DNA from: an uncultured Lentisphaeraceae bacterium | Lineage (GTDB): Bacteria > Verrucomicrobiota > Kiritimatiellia > RFP12 > DVOR01 | NCBI GenBank assembly: GCA_949282555.1 | Contig: CASDPK010000019.1 | Location: 1 to 43,141, forward strand | Length of the DNA stretch: 43,141 nucleotides | Reading direction: 5' to 3' | In this document: piece after piece, positions 32,144 to 40,121 of the stretch | How positions within the stretch are numbered: position 1 is the stretch's first letter | How the letters are laid out: every line of letters starts with the position of its first letter | The notes under the pieces: model-generated | Databases searched by the model: none | The model's input: only the letters and a program-made list of their open reading frames with translations | What the model was told of the DNA's origin: nothing | Position numbers and translations under genes: made by a program

Positions 32144-33615
32144 ACGCCAACGCAACAACGGTGGATGTGGACAAGGTGCGCCCGCCACAGGCGGCGCTCG
32201 ACCTGCTCCCCGCACGGGCCGCGCGAGGGTTGGGCGCGTTGCCGCTGACCCTCGGGGAGGATGGCGCCCTGACGGTCTGCGTCGCCGATCGGACGGACCC
32301 TGGGCTGCTTGACCGACTGGAACGGCTCACGCCGGGGCATGCCGTCCGGCTGGTGGAACCGCGCGACCCCGAAACGTTCCCGGCGGCGTTGCGGACGCAC
32401 TATCCTGATGCCCTGCTCAACGGCACCCTGGACCGGCCGGAGGAGCTCTTCACCTATCTGTTGCGCCGGGCCCTCGCGCGCAACGCCTCGGACATCCACG
32501 TCTCCCCCGACGCCACCGGCGCACGCATCCGCCTGCGCATCGACGGGCACCTGGAGGCCGACCGCCGCGAGCCGCCCGAGGCCGCCGCCGAATTCGTCTC
32601 CTACATCAAGGTGTTGGCGAAGCTCGACATCGCCGAGAAACGTGCCCCGCAGGATGGCAACATCGACACGGAGCTGGACGGCCGAAGCGTGGCGCTGCGC
32701 GTGGCCACCGTCCCCACGCTCTATGGCGAGCACGTCACCCTGCGGATTCTCAGCCAGACCCTCACCGCGCCGCAACTCGAACGGCTGGAGCATCTCGGCA
32801 TGAGCCCGGGGCAGGATCGCCTCTTCCGCCGGGCGTTGCACGCGCCCAACGGCGTCATCATCATCTCCGGCCCCACCGGCAGCGGGAAAACCACCACCCT
32901 TTACGCCGCGCTCCGCGCCTTGGCGGCCTCGGACGCGCTCCACTTGGTCAGCATCGAAGACCCGGTGGAGAAGCCCATCGACGGCGTCACCCAAATCAAG
33001 GTGGACAGCCGCCAGGAGCGCGTCAGTTTCGCCCGTGCCCTGCGGAGCGTCCTCCGGCACGACCCCGACGTGGTGATGATCGGCGAAGTCCGCGACGGCG
33101 AGACGGCCACCACGGCCCTCCGCTCCGCGCTCACCGGCCACTTGGTCTTGACGACCCTGCACACCAACAGCGCCCCCGCCATCCTCACCCGTTTGACTGA
33201 CCTCGGCGTGCCGCCCTATCTCGTGGCCGCCACGTTGCGCTTGGCGATGGCCCAACGTTTGGTGCGCCGCCCCTGCCCGGCCTGCATGCGGTGGGAACCG
33301 GCCACCGAAGATGAGTGCCGGGCCTGCGGGTGGGACCCCGCCGCGCCCCCCAACCTCCCAAGGGCCAAGGGATGCGCCTACTGCGGAATGACCGGCTACG
33401 CCGGGCGGACGGCCGTCTATGAGATGCTTCCCGTGGACGACGCCGTGCGCGCCGCCCTCGCGGATGGGCGGAAAGGCGAGGCGTTGGAGCGGCTTCTGAA
33501 CGCCCGCGCCCCCGAATGGACCCTGCGCGGCGACGGTCTCCGCCGAGTGCTCGCAGGGGAAACGACGCTGGAGGAGGTCGCCGACGTGATCGATGGCGAC
33601 CTGCTGATGACATGA
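32140..33615 (+). CDS. pilB: Type IV pilus assembly ATPase PilB/GspE
   Basis: This 491-residue cytoplasmic hexameric ATPase drives pilus extension. It has an N-terminal MshEN-like domain (to about 90), then NASDIHVSPD, the Walker A GPTGSGKTT (about 247-255), an Asp box (VSIEDPVEKP), Walker B VVMIGEVRD and the His box TGHLVLTTLHTN. Four cysteines in CPACMR, CRACG and CAYCG form the zinc-binding insert typical of GspE/PilB. All catalytic elements are intact. It overlaps the PilO and PilC genes by 4 nt each. Confidence 0.95.
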   Translation: MNANATTVDVDKVRPPQAALDLLPARAARGLGALPLTLGEDGALTVCVADRTDPGLLDRLERLTPGHAVRLVEPRDPETFPAALRTHYPDALLNGTLDRPEELFTYLLRRALARNASDIHVSPDATGARIRLRIDGHLEADRREPPEAAAEFVSYIKVLAKLDIAEKRAPQDGNIDTELDGRSVALRVATVPTLYGEHVTLRILSQTLTAPQLERLEHLGMSPGQDRLFRRALHAPNGVIIISGPTGSGKTTTLYAALRALAASDALHLVSIEDPVEKPIDGVTQIKVDSRQERVSFARALRSVLRHDPDVVMIGEVRDGETATTALRSALTGHLVLTTLHTNSAPAILTRLTDLGVPPYLVAATLRLAMAQRLVRRPCPACMRWEPATEDECRACGWDPAAPPNLPRAKGCAYCGMTGYAGRTAVYEMLPVDDAVRAALADGRKGEALERLLNARAPEWTLRGDGLRRVLAGETTLEEVADVIDGDLLMT

Positions 33616-34841
33616 GCGCAAGGTTCCGATACACAGGCATCGCCGGCGGGCGGAAGGTGTCCGGCGCCCGAGAGGCGGAGAGCCGGGAGGAACTCCGGGC
33701 GTGGCTCCGGGAACAGGGCATTCTGCCGATGGAGATCCGCCCCCTGCGAACCTCCGGCCGGGGGCCACGCAGGCGCACAGCGATCGAACGGGCGCTCACG
33801 CCCTGGTTCGTCGGGATGGCCTCCGTGGAGCAAGCGTTCATGCAGATGACGGTGCTGCTGCGCGGCGACGTGGCCGTGGCGGAGGCTTTGGAAACCGTGG
33901 CCGGCCTCTCCAAGGGATATTTGGCGCAAGCCTTTTTCGAAGCCTCGCAGGCCGTGCGCGGCGGCGCGGCGCTCACCAAAGCCCTGCGGGCGGCCATGCC
34001 GTGGATGGGGGAGCTCTATCTTGGGCTTATTGGCGTCGGCGAGGCCAACGGCGCCTTGCCGCAGATGTTCGACTACTGTGTGGGCCTGATGGAGCGGCGC
34101 CGCAAACTGCGGAGCGACGTGCTCCGTGCGATGGCCTATCCCACGGTGGTGGTGCTGATGGGCATGGGCGTGGGTTACTACGTCAGCACGGTGGCCATTC
34201 CGAAAATCGTCTCGGTGATGGGGGACGCCTCGCGTTTGCCGCCCATCACGCGCTCCTTGCTCGACGTCAGCGACTGGGTGCGACTCCATGGCTATTGGCT
34301 GATGCTTGGGCCGGCGCTGGCGGCGATGGCGGTGGCGGTGATGCGGCGTGTGCCGGGGCTCGGCGTGGGCATTGACCGTCTGCTGTTGTCCATGCCGTTG
34401 TTTGGGAAGGTGGGCCGTTTCGCCGGCAACGCCCTGTTCAACCACACGCTGTCGCTGCTCTTGGACAGCGGCATCTCCGTGACGGAATCCTTGGCGCTCA
34501 TCCGAGGCACGCTGACCAACGCCTTCTACCTCCGGCAGATGGAGCTCACCCGCGAGGGCGTGCTGAGCGGCAAAGCCCTCTCCGAAAGTCTCGGCGCCAC
34601 CGCACTGTCCTGGCTCTCCCCGCTCACACGGGCGCTGGCACGTGTGGGCGAAAGCTCCGGCAACATGGTGGACGGCCTGCGCTACGCGGGCGACCACTAC
34701 GCGCAAGCCCTCGCCCGACGGTTGGACCTGCTGGGGAAACTGGTGGAGCCGGCATTGGTCATCGTCATCGGCGGCATGGTGGCCTATGTCTATATTGCCT
34801 TCTTCATGGGCATGGCCGCCATGAATGCCGCCGCATCGTGA
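33612..34841 (+). CDS. pilC: Type IV pilus inner-membrane platform protein PilC/GspF
   Basis: This 409-residue protein has two T2SSF domains, about 65-185 (QMTVLLRGDVAVAEALETVA... LGLIGVGEANGALP) and 270-395 (FNHTLSLLLDSGISVTESLALI... LARVGESSGNMVDGL). Three membrane segments are present (AYPTVVVLMGMGVGYYVSTV, LMLGPALAAMAVAVM and LVIVIGGMVAYVYIAFFMGM). The repeated GxxxG(E)xxG signatures are intact. It is the rotor platform onto which PilB and PilT dock. The start overlaps the PilB stop. Confidence 0.95.
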   Translation: MSARFRYTGIAGGRKVSGAREAESREELRAWLREQGILPMEIRPLRTSGRGPRRRTAIERALTPWFVGMASVEQAFMQMTVLLRGDVAVAEALETVAGLSKGYLAQAFFEASQAVRGGAALTKALRAAMPWMGELYLGLIGVGEANGALPQMFDYCVGLMERRRKLRSDVLRAMAYPTVVVLMGMGVGYYVSTVAIPKIVSVMGDASRLPPITRSLLDVSDWVRLHGYWLMLGPALAAMAVAVMRRVPGLGVGIDRLLLSMPLFGKVGRFAGNALFNHTLSLLLDSGISVTESLALIRGTLTNAFYLRQMELTREGVLSGKALSESLGATALSWLSPLTRALARVGESSGNMVDGLRYAGDHYAQALARRLDLLGKLVEPALVIVIGGMVAYVYIAFFMGMAAMNAAAS

Positions 34842-34857
34842 ACGACAAGGAGACCCA

Positions 34858-35361
34858 ATGAAGCGACTGTTCCCCATGCTTTTCCTCAACCTCACCCTTT
34901 TGGGGGCGTTTCCCCTAAAGGCGGCCCTCCCCCTGTCGGACCCACCGCAACCGCTGCGCAACGCCGACGGCTCCCCCGAAACGGGACTGATTGACCCCTT
35001 TGTGCCCCGCACGGCCGAGGCGGGAGACCCCGACATGCCCGGCACGGGATTGGTGCGCACCGCGTTGGGCGATCTTCCCGCAGACTTCCGAATCCTGGCC
35101 ATCGTCATCCCGGAACGCGACGACGCGAAGCCCGCCGCCCTCATCCGCATGAGCGAGAGCGAGGACCCCACCCTCGTCCACGAAGGCGACCAAGTGCGGG
35201 TGCTCCGCGACACGAACCCTCGGCGCGGCACGGCGCGAAAGCCCTCCCCCGCCGATGACCGATACACCTTCTACCTTTACGTGAAGACCATCGCCCCCAC
35301 CTACTTGGAGGTCTACCACGCCAAGAACCGCCCCGATGAGACCTTGATCCTGAGATGGTGA
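34858..35361 (+). CDS. PilP-like periplasmic pilus protein
   Basis: This 167-residue protein has a signal peptide (MKRLFPMLFLNLTLLGAFPLKA), a Pro-rich extended stretch and a small C-terminal beta domain (FRILAIVIPERDDAKPAALI ... LVHEGDQVRVLRD). Order and size match PilP/GspC homology-region domains, which bridge PilN/PilO and the secretin. The signal peptide lacks a lipobox, unlike classical PilP. AAGGAG precedes the start. The assignment depends on position between PilC and PilQ. Confidence 0.65.
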   Translation: MKRLFPMLFLNLTLLGAFPLKAALPLSDPPQPLRNADGSPETGLIDPFVPRTAEAGDPDMPGTGLVRTALGDLPADFRILAIVIPERDDAKPAALIRMSESEDPTLVHEGDQVRVLRDTNPRRGTARKPSPADDRYTFYLYVKTIAPTYLEVYHAKNRPDETLILRW

Positions 35362-35375
35362 AACGAGACCCCAAG

Positions 35376-37145
35376 ATGAAACGACTGCTCCCGCTTTTCC
35401 TTCTGTGTTCGCTTACGCTCCCGCTCACCGCCGCCTCCAACGAGGCTGCCCCGCGCCTGTCTTCGCTGATGGTGCGCGACGCTTCGGCGGAATATGCCAT
35501 GTGGATTCTCGCCGAGGCATGGGGACGGCATATCGTTGTGACCGAAGGGGCCAAGCGCGTGCCCATCCGCGCCTATCTGCGCGACATCGACTGCATGGGT
35601 GCGCTCAAGGCCCTGTGCCGGGCCCACGGCCTATGGTTCCGGGAAGACCCCGAGAGCGGCGTTGTCTACGTGGAAACGCTGGAGGAATATGTTGGCAATG
35701 CCACCCGCGATGGCCACAAGTTTGTGGAGGTCGTGACGGTGGTCTATCCCCGCGCCGAAGACATCGCCGCCAGTTTGGAGCAGGTTTTCAACGACATGGT
35801 CGTCTACAACCCTCCGGAGGAGGAGGACGGCGACCCCGCCGGCGACATCGACCGCGCCCTCGACCGCATGGATCAGCTCTCCGACCGCGCCACGATGGTG
35901 GAGGACAACGCCGCCTCCGGGGGCGGTTCCTCCCGGAGCCGTTCACGCCGCAACAGCAACCTCACCGGCTTGGACAACGTAAAAGACTACTACCGCGACA
36001 TGGACCGCCTCAACCGCGACAACGCCGCCATCGTCACCGAAGGCCCCGACGGCGCCCCGAAAGCCGCCAGCCCCAGCGTGGTCTTTGTGGCCGTGGCGCG
36101 CGACACCAACACGCTGTTGTTGCGCTCCTCCGACCGTGCCACCCTCCAGCAAGTCCGCTCCGTCATCGCCGAGCTCGACCGCCCCAAACCCCAAGTGCTT
36201 TTGGAGGTGAAGGTGCTCGCACTCGACGTCACCGACGAGAAAGACCGCCAGCTCGACCTCCTCTTCAACACCCAGCGCGGCAATCCCATTTCGGGGGGAT
36301 TCGTCGGCGGTTACGACAACGGCCCCACCGGCGGACTGACCTCCGCCATGGACGCGCTCGGCGCCTTCGACCCCAACGCGGCCGCCGTGCAATATCTCAG
36401 CGACCATCTGAGCCTCCGCCTCAAAATGCTCGACGAGAACGGGAAGGTGCGCCGCCTCGCGACCCCCAACCTCATGGTCTCCGACTACGAAGCCTCCCGC
36501 ATCTTCGTTGGCAAGGAAACCTCGATCATCCTGAGCGTCGAGACCTCCACCACCTTCGCCGGGACCGAGACCGCCACCCCCACCACCTCCACCTCCGCCG
36601 ACATCGAGCGCACCGACATCGGCACCACCCTCGTCATCACCCCGAAGATCCACGCCGATGGCTCCGTGACCCTGCGCCTCCTGCAGGAGAACGCAGAGGA
36701 GGGGAGCCCCAAAAGCATGAGTTACGGCCCCACCTCCCAACGCATCGAGTATCAGACCACGGACGTGGTGAAGCAATCCATCGTTTCCACCGTCGTGGCG
36801 AAATCCGGCGAAATGCTGGCGCTTGGGGGATTGGTGAGCCACCGCGATTCGGAAACGCTGGCCCGCGTCCCATGGCTGGCGGATATCCCATGGGTGGGGC
36901 CCCTTCTCTTTGAGCGCAAAAACCGTTCGCGGACGGTGGAGGAACTGATCGTCCTCGTGCGCCCCTACGTCATTCTCTCCCCCAACGACGCCGAACGCAT
37001 GAGCCACACCTTCCTCTCCGGCCTCAAAGACGAGGCGGAGACCTCAGACCATGCGCTGAAACGAATGAACCCCGCCGAGCAACGCCAACTTGACCGGATC
37101 AACGCCACGCTCGACCCGGCCGAAACGCCCGTGGAGGGGAAATGA
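35376..37145 (+). CDS. pilQ: Outer-membrane secretin PilQ/GspD
   Basis: This 589-residue protein has a signal peptide (MKRLLPLFLLCSLTLPLTA), N-terminal secretin and short-domain modules (about 25-280, including VEVVTVVYPRAEDIAASLEQ) and the C-terminal secretin domain with LLEVKVLALDVTDEKDRQLD, ATPNLMVSDYEASRIFVG and LALGGLVSHRDSE...VPWLADIPWVGPLLF. It forms the outer-membrane channel for the pilus. A Ser/Arg-rich insert (GGGSSRSRSRRNSN, about 190-205) interrupts the N-terminal part. I preferred ATG 35376 over 35355 because it begins the signal peptide directly. It overlaps the next gene by ATGA. Confidence 0.92.
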   Translation: MKRLLPLFLLCSLTLPLTAASNEAAPRLSSLMVRDASAEYAMWILAEAWGRHIVVTEGAKRVPIRAYLRDIDCMGALKALCRAHGLWFREDPESGVVYVETLEEYVGNATRDGHKFVEVVTVVYPRAEDIAASLEQVFNDMVVYNPPEEEDGDPAGDIDRALDRMDQLSDRATMVEDNAASGGGSSRSRSRRNSNLTGLDNVKDYYRDMDRLNRDNAAIVTEGPDGAPKAASPSVVFVAVARDTNTLLLRSSDRATLQQVRSVIAELDRPKPQVLLEVKVLALDVTDEKDRQLDLLFNTQRGNPISGGFVGGYDNGPTGGLTSAMDALGAFDPNAAAVQYLSDHLSLRLKMLDENGKVRRLATPNLMVSDYEASRIFVGKETSIILSVETSTTFAGTETATPTTSTSADIERTDIGTTLVITPKIHADGSVTLRLLQENAEEGSPKSMSYGPTSQRIEYQTTDVVKQSIVSTVVAKSGEMLALGGLVSHRDSETLARVPWLADIPWVGPLLFERKNRSRTVEELIVLVRPYVILSPNDAERMSHTFLSGLKDEAETSDHALKRMNPAEQRQLDRINATLDPAETPVEGK

Positions 37146-37747
37146 GGCCCCTCGCGCTCACGTGTGTGGCCCTCGCCCTCCTCACAGGGTGTGGCGGCGC
37201 TCCCAAAACGCTTTCCCCGCCGGCGCCGCCTTCCGGAGAGGCCGCATTGGCCACGGCCCACGCCAAACTCCGGGCGAGGCAAACACGTGAGGCCCTGGTG
37301 GGCTTCATGGCCCTGCGCGAGGCGGACGATCCGACGCTCCGTCGCCGTGCCTCGCTTGGCGCGGCGCAGGCGCTCCGGGCCGAAGGCAATCTCCCCGGCG
37401 CGCTTGCCGTGCTGTTGCCCCTGCCGCGCACCGTGGAGACGGCGACGGACGCACACAGCTGTGCATTGGCGGGGGAGCTTTGGCTCCGCTTGGGACAGCC
37501 GGAACCCGCCGCCGAGGCACTGGAGCGAGCCCTGCGCCATTCGGCATCCGCCCAAGCCCCCTGGCGACCGGCCGCGGCCTTCAATCTCGGGAAATGCGCC
37601 TTGGCCCAGGGTCTGCCCGACCGCGCCCAAAAGGCCTTTGCGCAAGCCCGCGATCTCTATTTGGCCCAAGGCAACCGCAAGGGCGCGGAGGCCTGTGACC
37701 TCGCGCTTGAGGCCCTCGCCCCGCAACCTCGCCGAAAGGAGGCATAA
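37142..37747 (+). CDS. TPR lipoprotein of the pilus operon (PilF/PilW-like)
   Basis: This 201-residue protein has a lipoprotein signal peptide with lipobox LLTGC (Cys about residue 18) and several degenerate helical repeats of TPR type (AAEALERALRHS, AFNLGKCALAQGLPDRAQKAFAQA). In other systems a TPR pilotin (PilF/PilW) helps the secretin assemble in the outer membrane; the position directly after pilQ, with overlapping codons, supports that role. Lipidation would depend on LspA, encoded at 5990-6448. Assignment as a pilotin is inference. Confidence 0.75.
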   Translation: MRPLALTCVALALLTGCGGAPKTLSPPAPPSGEAALATAHAKLRARQTREALVGFMALREADDPTLRRRASLGAAQALRAEGNLPGALAVLLPLPRTVETATDAHSCALAGELWLRLGQPEPAAEALERALRHSASAQAPWRPAAAFNLGKCALAQGLPDRAQKAFAQARDLYLAQGNRKGAEACDLALEALAPQPRRKEA

Positions 37748-37749
37748 CC

Positions 37750-38817
37750 GTGGCCGACGCTCTGCTGGAACCGCTCTTTCTGCTGATGGCGGAGGCCAAC
37801 GCCTCCGATCTGCACTGGTGCGAAGGCGATGTGCCGCGTCTGCGTGTGCATGGGTTCCTGCGCGAAGTCACGCCCCCAGAGGCTCTGCGGGGCCTTCCCT
37901 TCGCCGAGCTCACCGCCCGGCTCATCGGCCGAGGCAACTTGGAGCGTTTCCTTGCGGAGCGCGAGTTTGACGGCGCGGCCACGGTGCTCGGCGGCCGACG
38001 CATCCGCATCAACGTCTTCCGAAAGCGCGAGCGCATCGCTTGGGCCATCCGGCTCCTGCCCGAGCGCTTCCTGTCCTTCGCCGAATTGGGGCTTCCCCTC
38101 CCCTTCCTTGAGGGCATCACGGAGATGCGCCGGGGGCTCGTGTTGGTGACCGGGGCCACCGGCTCCGGCAAGACAACCACGTTGGCCAGCATCCTCCATC
38201 GCATCAACCAAACCCGCCATGAGCACATCCTCACCGTGGAGGACCCCATCGAATATGTCCACGAGAACGAGGCCTGCCTCGTGTCCCAGCGCGAAGTCGG
38301 GCACGACACGCACGGTTTCCATGAGGCCCTCCGCGCCGCCCTGCGCGAAGACCCCGACATCGTCCTCCTCGGCGAGATGCGTGACCGCGAAAGCATGGAT
38401 GCGGCCCTCACCTTGGCCGAGACCGGCCACCTCACCTTCGCCACGCTGCACACCTCGGGCGCCGTGGAAACGATCTCACGCATCGTCAGCGCCTTTGAGG
38501 CCATGGAGCAAGGGCAGGTGCGTGAACGCCTCGCGGCCAACCTGAAGGTCGTCATCACCCAACAGCTCGTCCCATGGTCCGATGGCTCCGGCCGCTCCCT
38601 CTGTGCGGAAATCATGGTCTCCACCAAAGCCACCCGAGCCATGATCCGCGACCACAAGGAGCGCCAATTGTTCTCGCTCATCGAGACCGGCAGCGAATAC
38701 GGGATGATGACCATGAACGCTTCCCTCCGGGAGCTCGTCCGCGGCGGACGCCTCTCTTTGCGCGAGGCCGCGGCCTTTTCCCCCGATAGGGATGCCCTCC
38801 TTCAGCCCGAGCGATGA
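37750..38817 (+). CDS. pilT: Pilus retraction ATPase PilT
   Basis: This 355-residue hexameric ATPase powers pilus retraction. It starts with GTG at 37750, behind a strong AAAGGAGG. Motifs are NASDLHWCEGDVPRLRVHG at the N-terminus, Walker A GATGSGKTT (about 134-142), Asp box TVEDPIEYVHE, Walker B DIVLLGEMRDRES and His box GHLTFATLHTSGAVE, with a C-terminal AIRAIMR-like region reading TKATRAMIRDHKE. It lacks the zinc tetracysteine of PilB, as expected. Its presence argues that this operon builds a retractable type IV pilus rather than a type II secretion system. Confidence 0.93.
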   Translation: MADALLEPLFLLMAEANASDLHWCEGDVPRLRVHGFLREVTPPEALRGLPFAELTARLIGRGNLERFLAEREFDGAATVLGGRRIRINVFRKRERIAWAIRLLPERFLSFAELGLPLPFLEGITEMRRGLVLVTGATGSGKTTTLASILHRINQTRHEHILTVEDPIEYVHENEACLVSQREVGHDTHGFHEALRAALREDPDIVLLGEMRDRESMDAALTLAETGHLTFATLHTSGAVETISRIVSAFEAMEQGQVRERLAANLKVVITQQLVPWSDGSGRSLCAEIMVSTKATRAMIRDHKERQLFSLIETGSEYGMMTMNASLRELVRGGRLSLREAAAFSPDRDALLQPER

Positions 38818-38849
38818 ACGGTCAATAATTAAAGCAAGCTAATTTTCTC

Positions 38850-38879
38850 TTGCCCTCAATTGTTAGACCGTGCTATCAT
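38850..38879 (+). promoter_or_regulatory. Promoter of the DUF3793-flavodoxin operon
   Basis: TTGCCC (38850-38855), an 18-bp spacer and TATCAT (38874-38879) preceded by TGC. It lies in a short AT-rich gap after pilT. Confidence 0.5.
38862..38879 (+). promoter_or_regulatory. Operator-like block shared with the haem operon
   Basis: GTTAGACCGTGCTATCAT matches GTTAGGCAGTACTAATAT (21643-21660) at 13 of 18 positions. In both places the last six bases are the -10 hexamer and TTAG lies eleven bases before it. The match to the DtxR/IdeR box itself is weak here (9 of 19). Confidence 0.4.
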
Positions 38880-38926
38880 TTCGCCGACATCGACACCCAT
38901 CCCCAAACGCGGAAAGGAGCCGAACC

Positions 38927-39550
38927 ATGGGCGAGGATTGGAGCCTCATCTGTAGCCGACACAAAGAAGACACCTTGAGCTATCTGACCGTCAAGACGGC
39001 GGCCGTCCGATGCGGTCTGAAACCCGGCGAGTTGCTCCGTGTTCCCCTATGCGGGCACTGCCGCCGCCCCGGCGGACCGGCCATCCGCTCGGCGCTCTCC
39101 CACCTCGGCCTCCCCTATCGCCTGCTGGAGACGGCGCCGGATGCCGTGCTGACCCTCTTTTATCATCCCGCAAAACTTGCCGAAACCCTCGCACATCCCG
39201 AAGTCCGAAACCTTCTGCACGGCCTGGGCTATCCCGAACTCACCGGGACAGAGGCGGCTTTGACCTTCTTGTCGGAGCGGTGGCGGAAGGCTCCGGCCCA
39301 TGAAGTGGGCGTCTTCATCGGTTATCCGGCACGTGACGTGGCCGGCTTTCTGAACAACGCCCACGCCGTCCGCGAACCGGGCGACCGGTGGCGCGTGTCG
39401 GGCGACGGGCAGGCTTCACGCCGGCTCATGCGGCTTTATCGAACGGCGGAACTTTTGGCCGCCGATGTCTGCAGCGCCTTCCGGGGAACGAGCGAGCGGT
39501 TCCGCCGGATCGGCGCCTTCACCGAAACCCTGCTCGCGGAAGGAGTCTGA
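38927..39550 (+). CDS. DUF3793 family protein
   Basis: This 207-residue protein shows the DUF3793 hallmarks, notably HEVGVFIGYPARDVAGFLNN near residues 124-145 and an N-terminal region with paired cysteines in CGHCRRP. The family is known mainly from anaerobic Firmicutes, often next to a flavodoxin, and has no established function. Predicted to be cytoplasmic. AAAGGAG lies 7 nt before the ATG. It is followed after 3 nt by the flavodoxin gene. Shared promoter elements with the haem operon suggest a role under iron limitation. Confidence 0.8.
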   Translation: MGEDWSLICSRHKEDTLSYLTVKTAAVRCGLKPGELLRVPLCGHCRRPGGPAIRSALSHLGLPYRLLETAPDAVLTLFYHPAKLAETLAHPEVRNLLHGLGYPELTGTEAALTFLSERWRKAPAHEVGVFIGYPARDVAGFLNNAHAVREPGDRWRVSGDGQASRRLMRLYRTAELLAADVCSAFRGTSERFRRIGAFTETLLAEGV

Positions 39551-39553
39551 CAC

Positions 39554-40045
39554 ATGGCAACCGTCACCATTCTCTACGGCAGCACCACCGGCGCCACGGA
39601 ACAGGCCGCCCAAACCTTGGCCGCGGCACTGAATGCCAAGGCCTTGCCCATCTCGGCCGCCACGGACGCCGACTTCGACGCCGATCTCCTGATCCTTGGA
39701 AGCTCCACGTGGGGCTACGGCGAACTTCAGGACGATTGGGCCGACGCCATCGGCCGCCTCGACGCGCTGGATCTGACGGGCCGGAAGGTGGCCGTCTTCG
39801 GCACCGGCGACCAAGTCGGCTTCTCGGACACTTTCGTCAACGCCATCGGCATTTTGGCGGACAAGGCCCTTGAGCGCGGCGCGACGTTGGTGGGCCAAGT
39901 CCCCTCCGAAGGCTATGGCCACAGCGCCTCCATGGCCGATCGCGACGGACGGTTCGTTGGCCTGCCGCTTGACGACACCAACGAACCGGAACGCACCCCC
40001 GAGCGCCTTGCCGCATGGGCCGAAACCCTCCGTCAGGCACTCTGA
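39554..40045 (+). CDS. Short-chain flavodoxin
   Basis: This 163-residue flavodoxin has the FMN phosphate loop GSTTGATE at residues 8-15, SSTWGYGELQDDW (about 54-66) with the FMN-stacking Trp and GTGDQVGFSDTF (about 90-101) with the second FMN loop; the C-terminus is typical. It transfers single electrons and usually replaces ferredoxin when iron is scarce. AAGGAG precedes the start and a strong terminator follows, so it closes a two-gene operon with DUF3793. It is distinct from the BilS-like flavodoxin at 25959. Confidence 0.92.
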   Translation: MATVTILYGSTTGATEQAAQTLAAALNAKALPISAATDADFDADLLILGSSTWGYGELQDDWADAIGRLDALDLTGRKVAVFGTGDQVGFSDTFVNAIGILADKALERGATLVGQVPSEGYGHSASMADRDGRFVGLPLDDTNEPERTPERLAAWAETLRQAL

Positions 40046-40063
40046 CGCCCCACCCCTCAAAGC

Positions 40064-40104
40064 AAACGCCCGGGAGCGGCTTTCCGTCCCCGGGCGCGTT
40101 TTTT
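40064..40104 (+). terminator. Rho-independent terminator between convergent genes
   Basis: CGCCCGGG (40067-40074) pairs with CCCGGGCG (40089-40096), followed by CG and six T. On the minus strand the same stem is followed by TTTGCTTT, so it can also end the GH3 transcript (stop at 40122). Confidence 0.9.
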
Positions 40105-40121
40105 GTCACGCCTCTCCCGAG

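Noticed and set aside
26836..38817. Interpretation as a type II secretion system
   Set aside because: PilT is present and the gene order pilMNO-B-C-P-Q-T fits a type IV pilus better, even though the PilM/N fusion resembles GspL.
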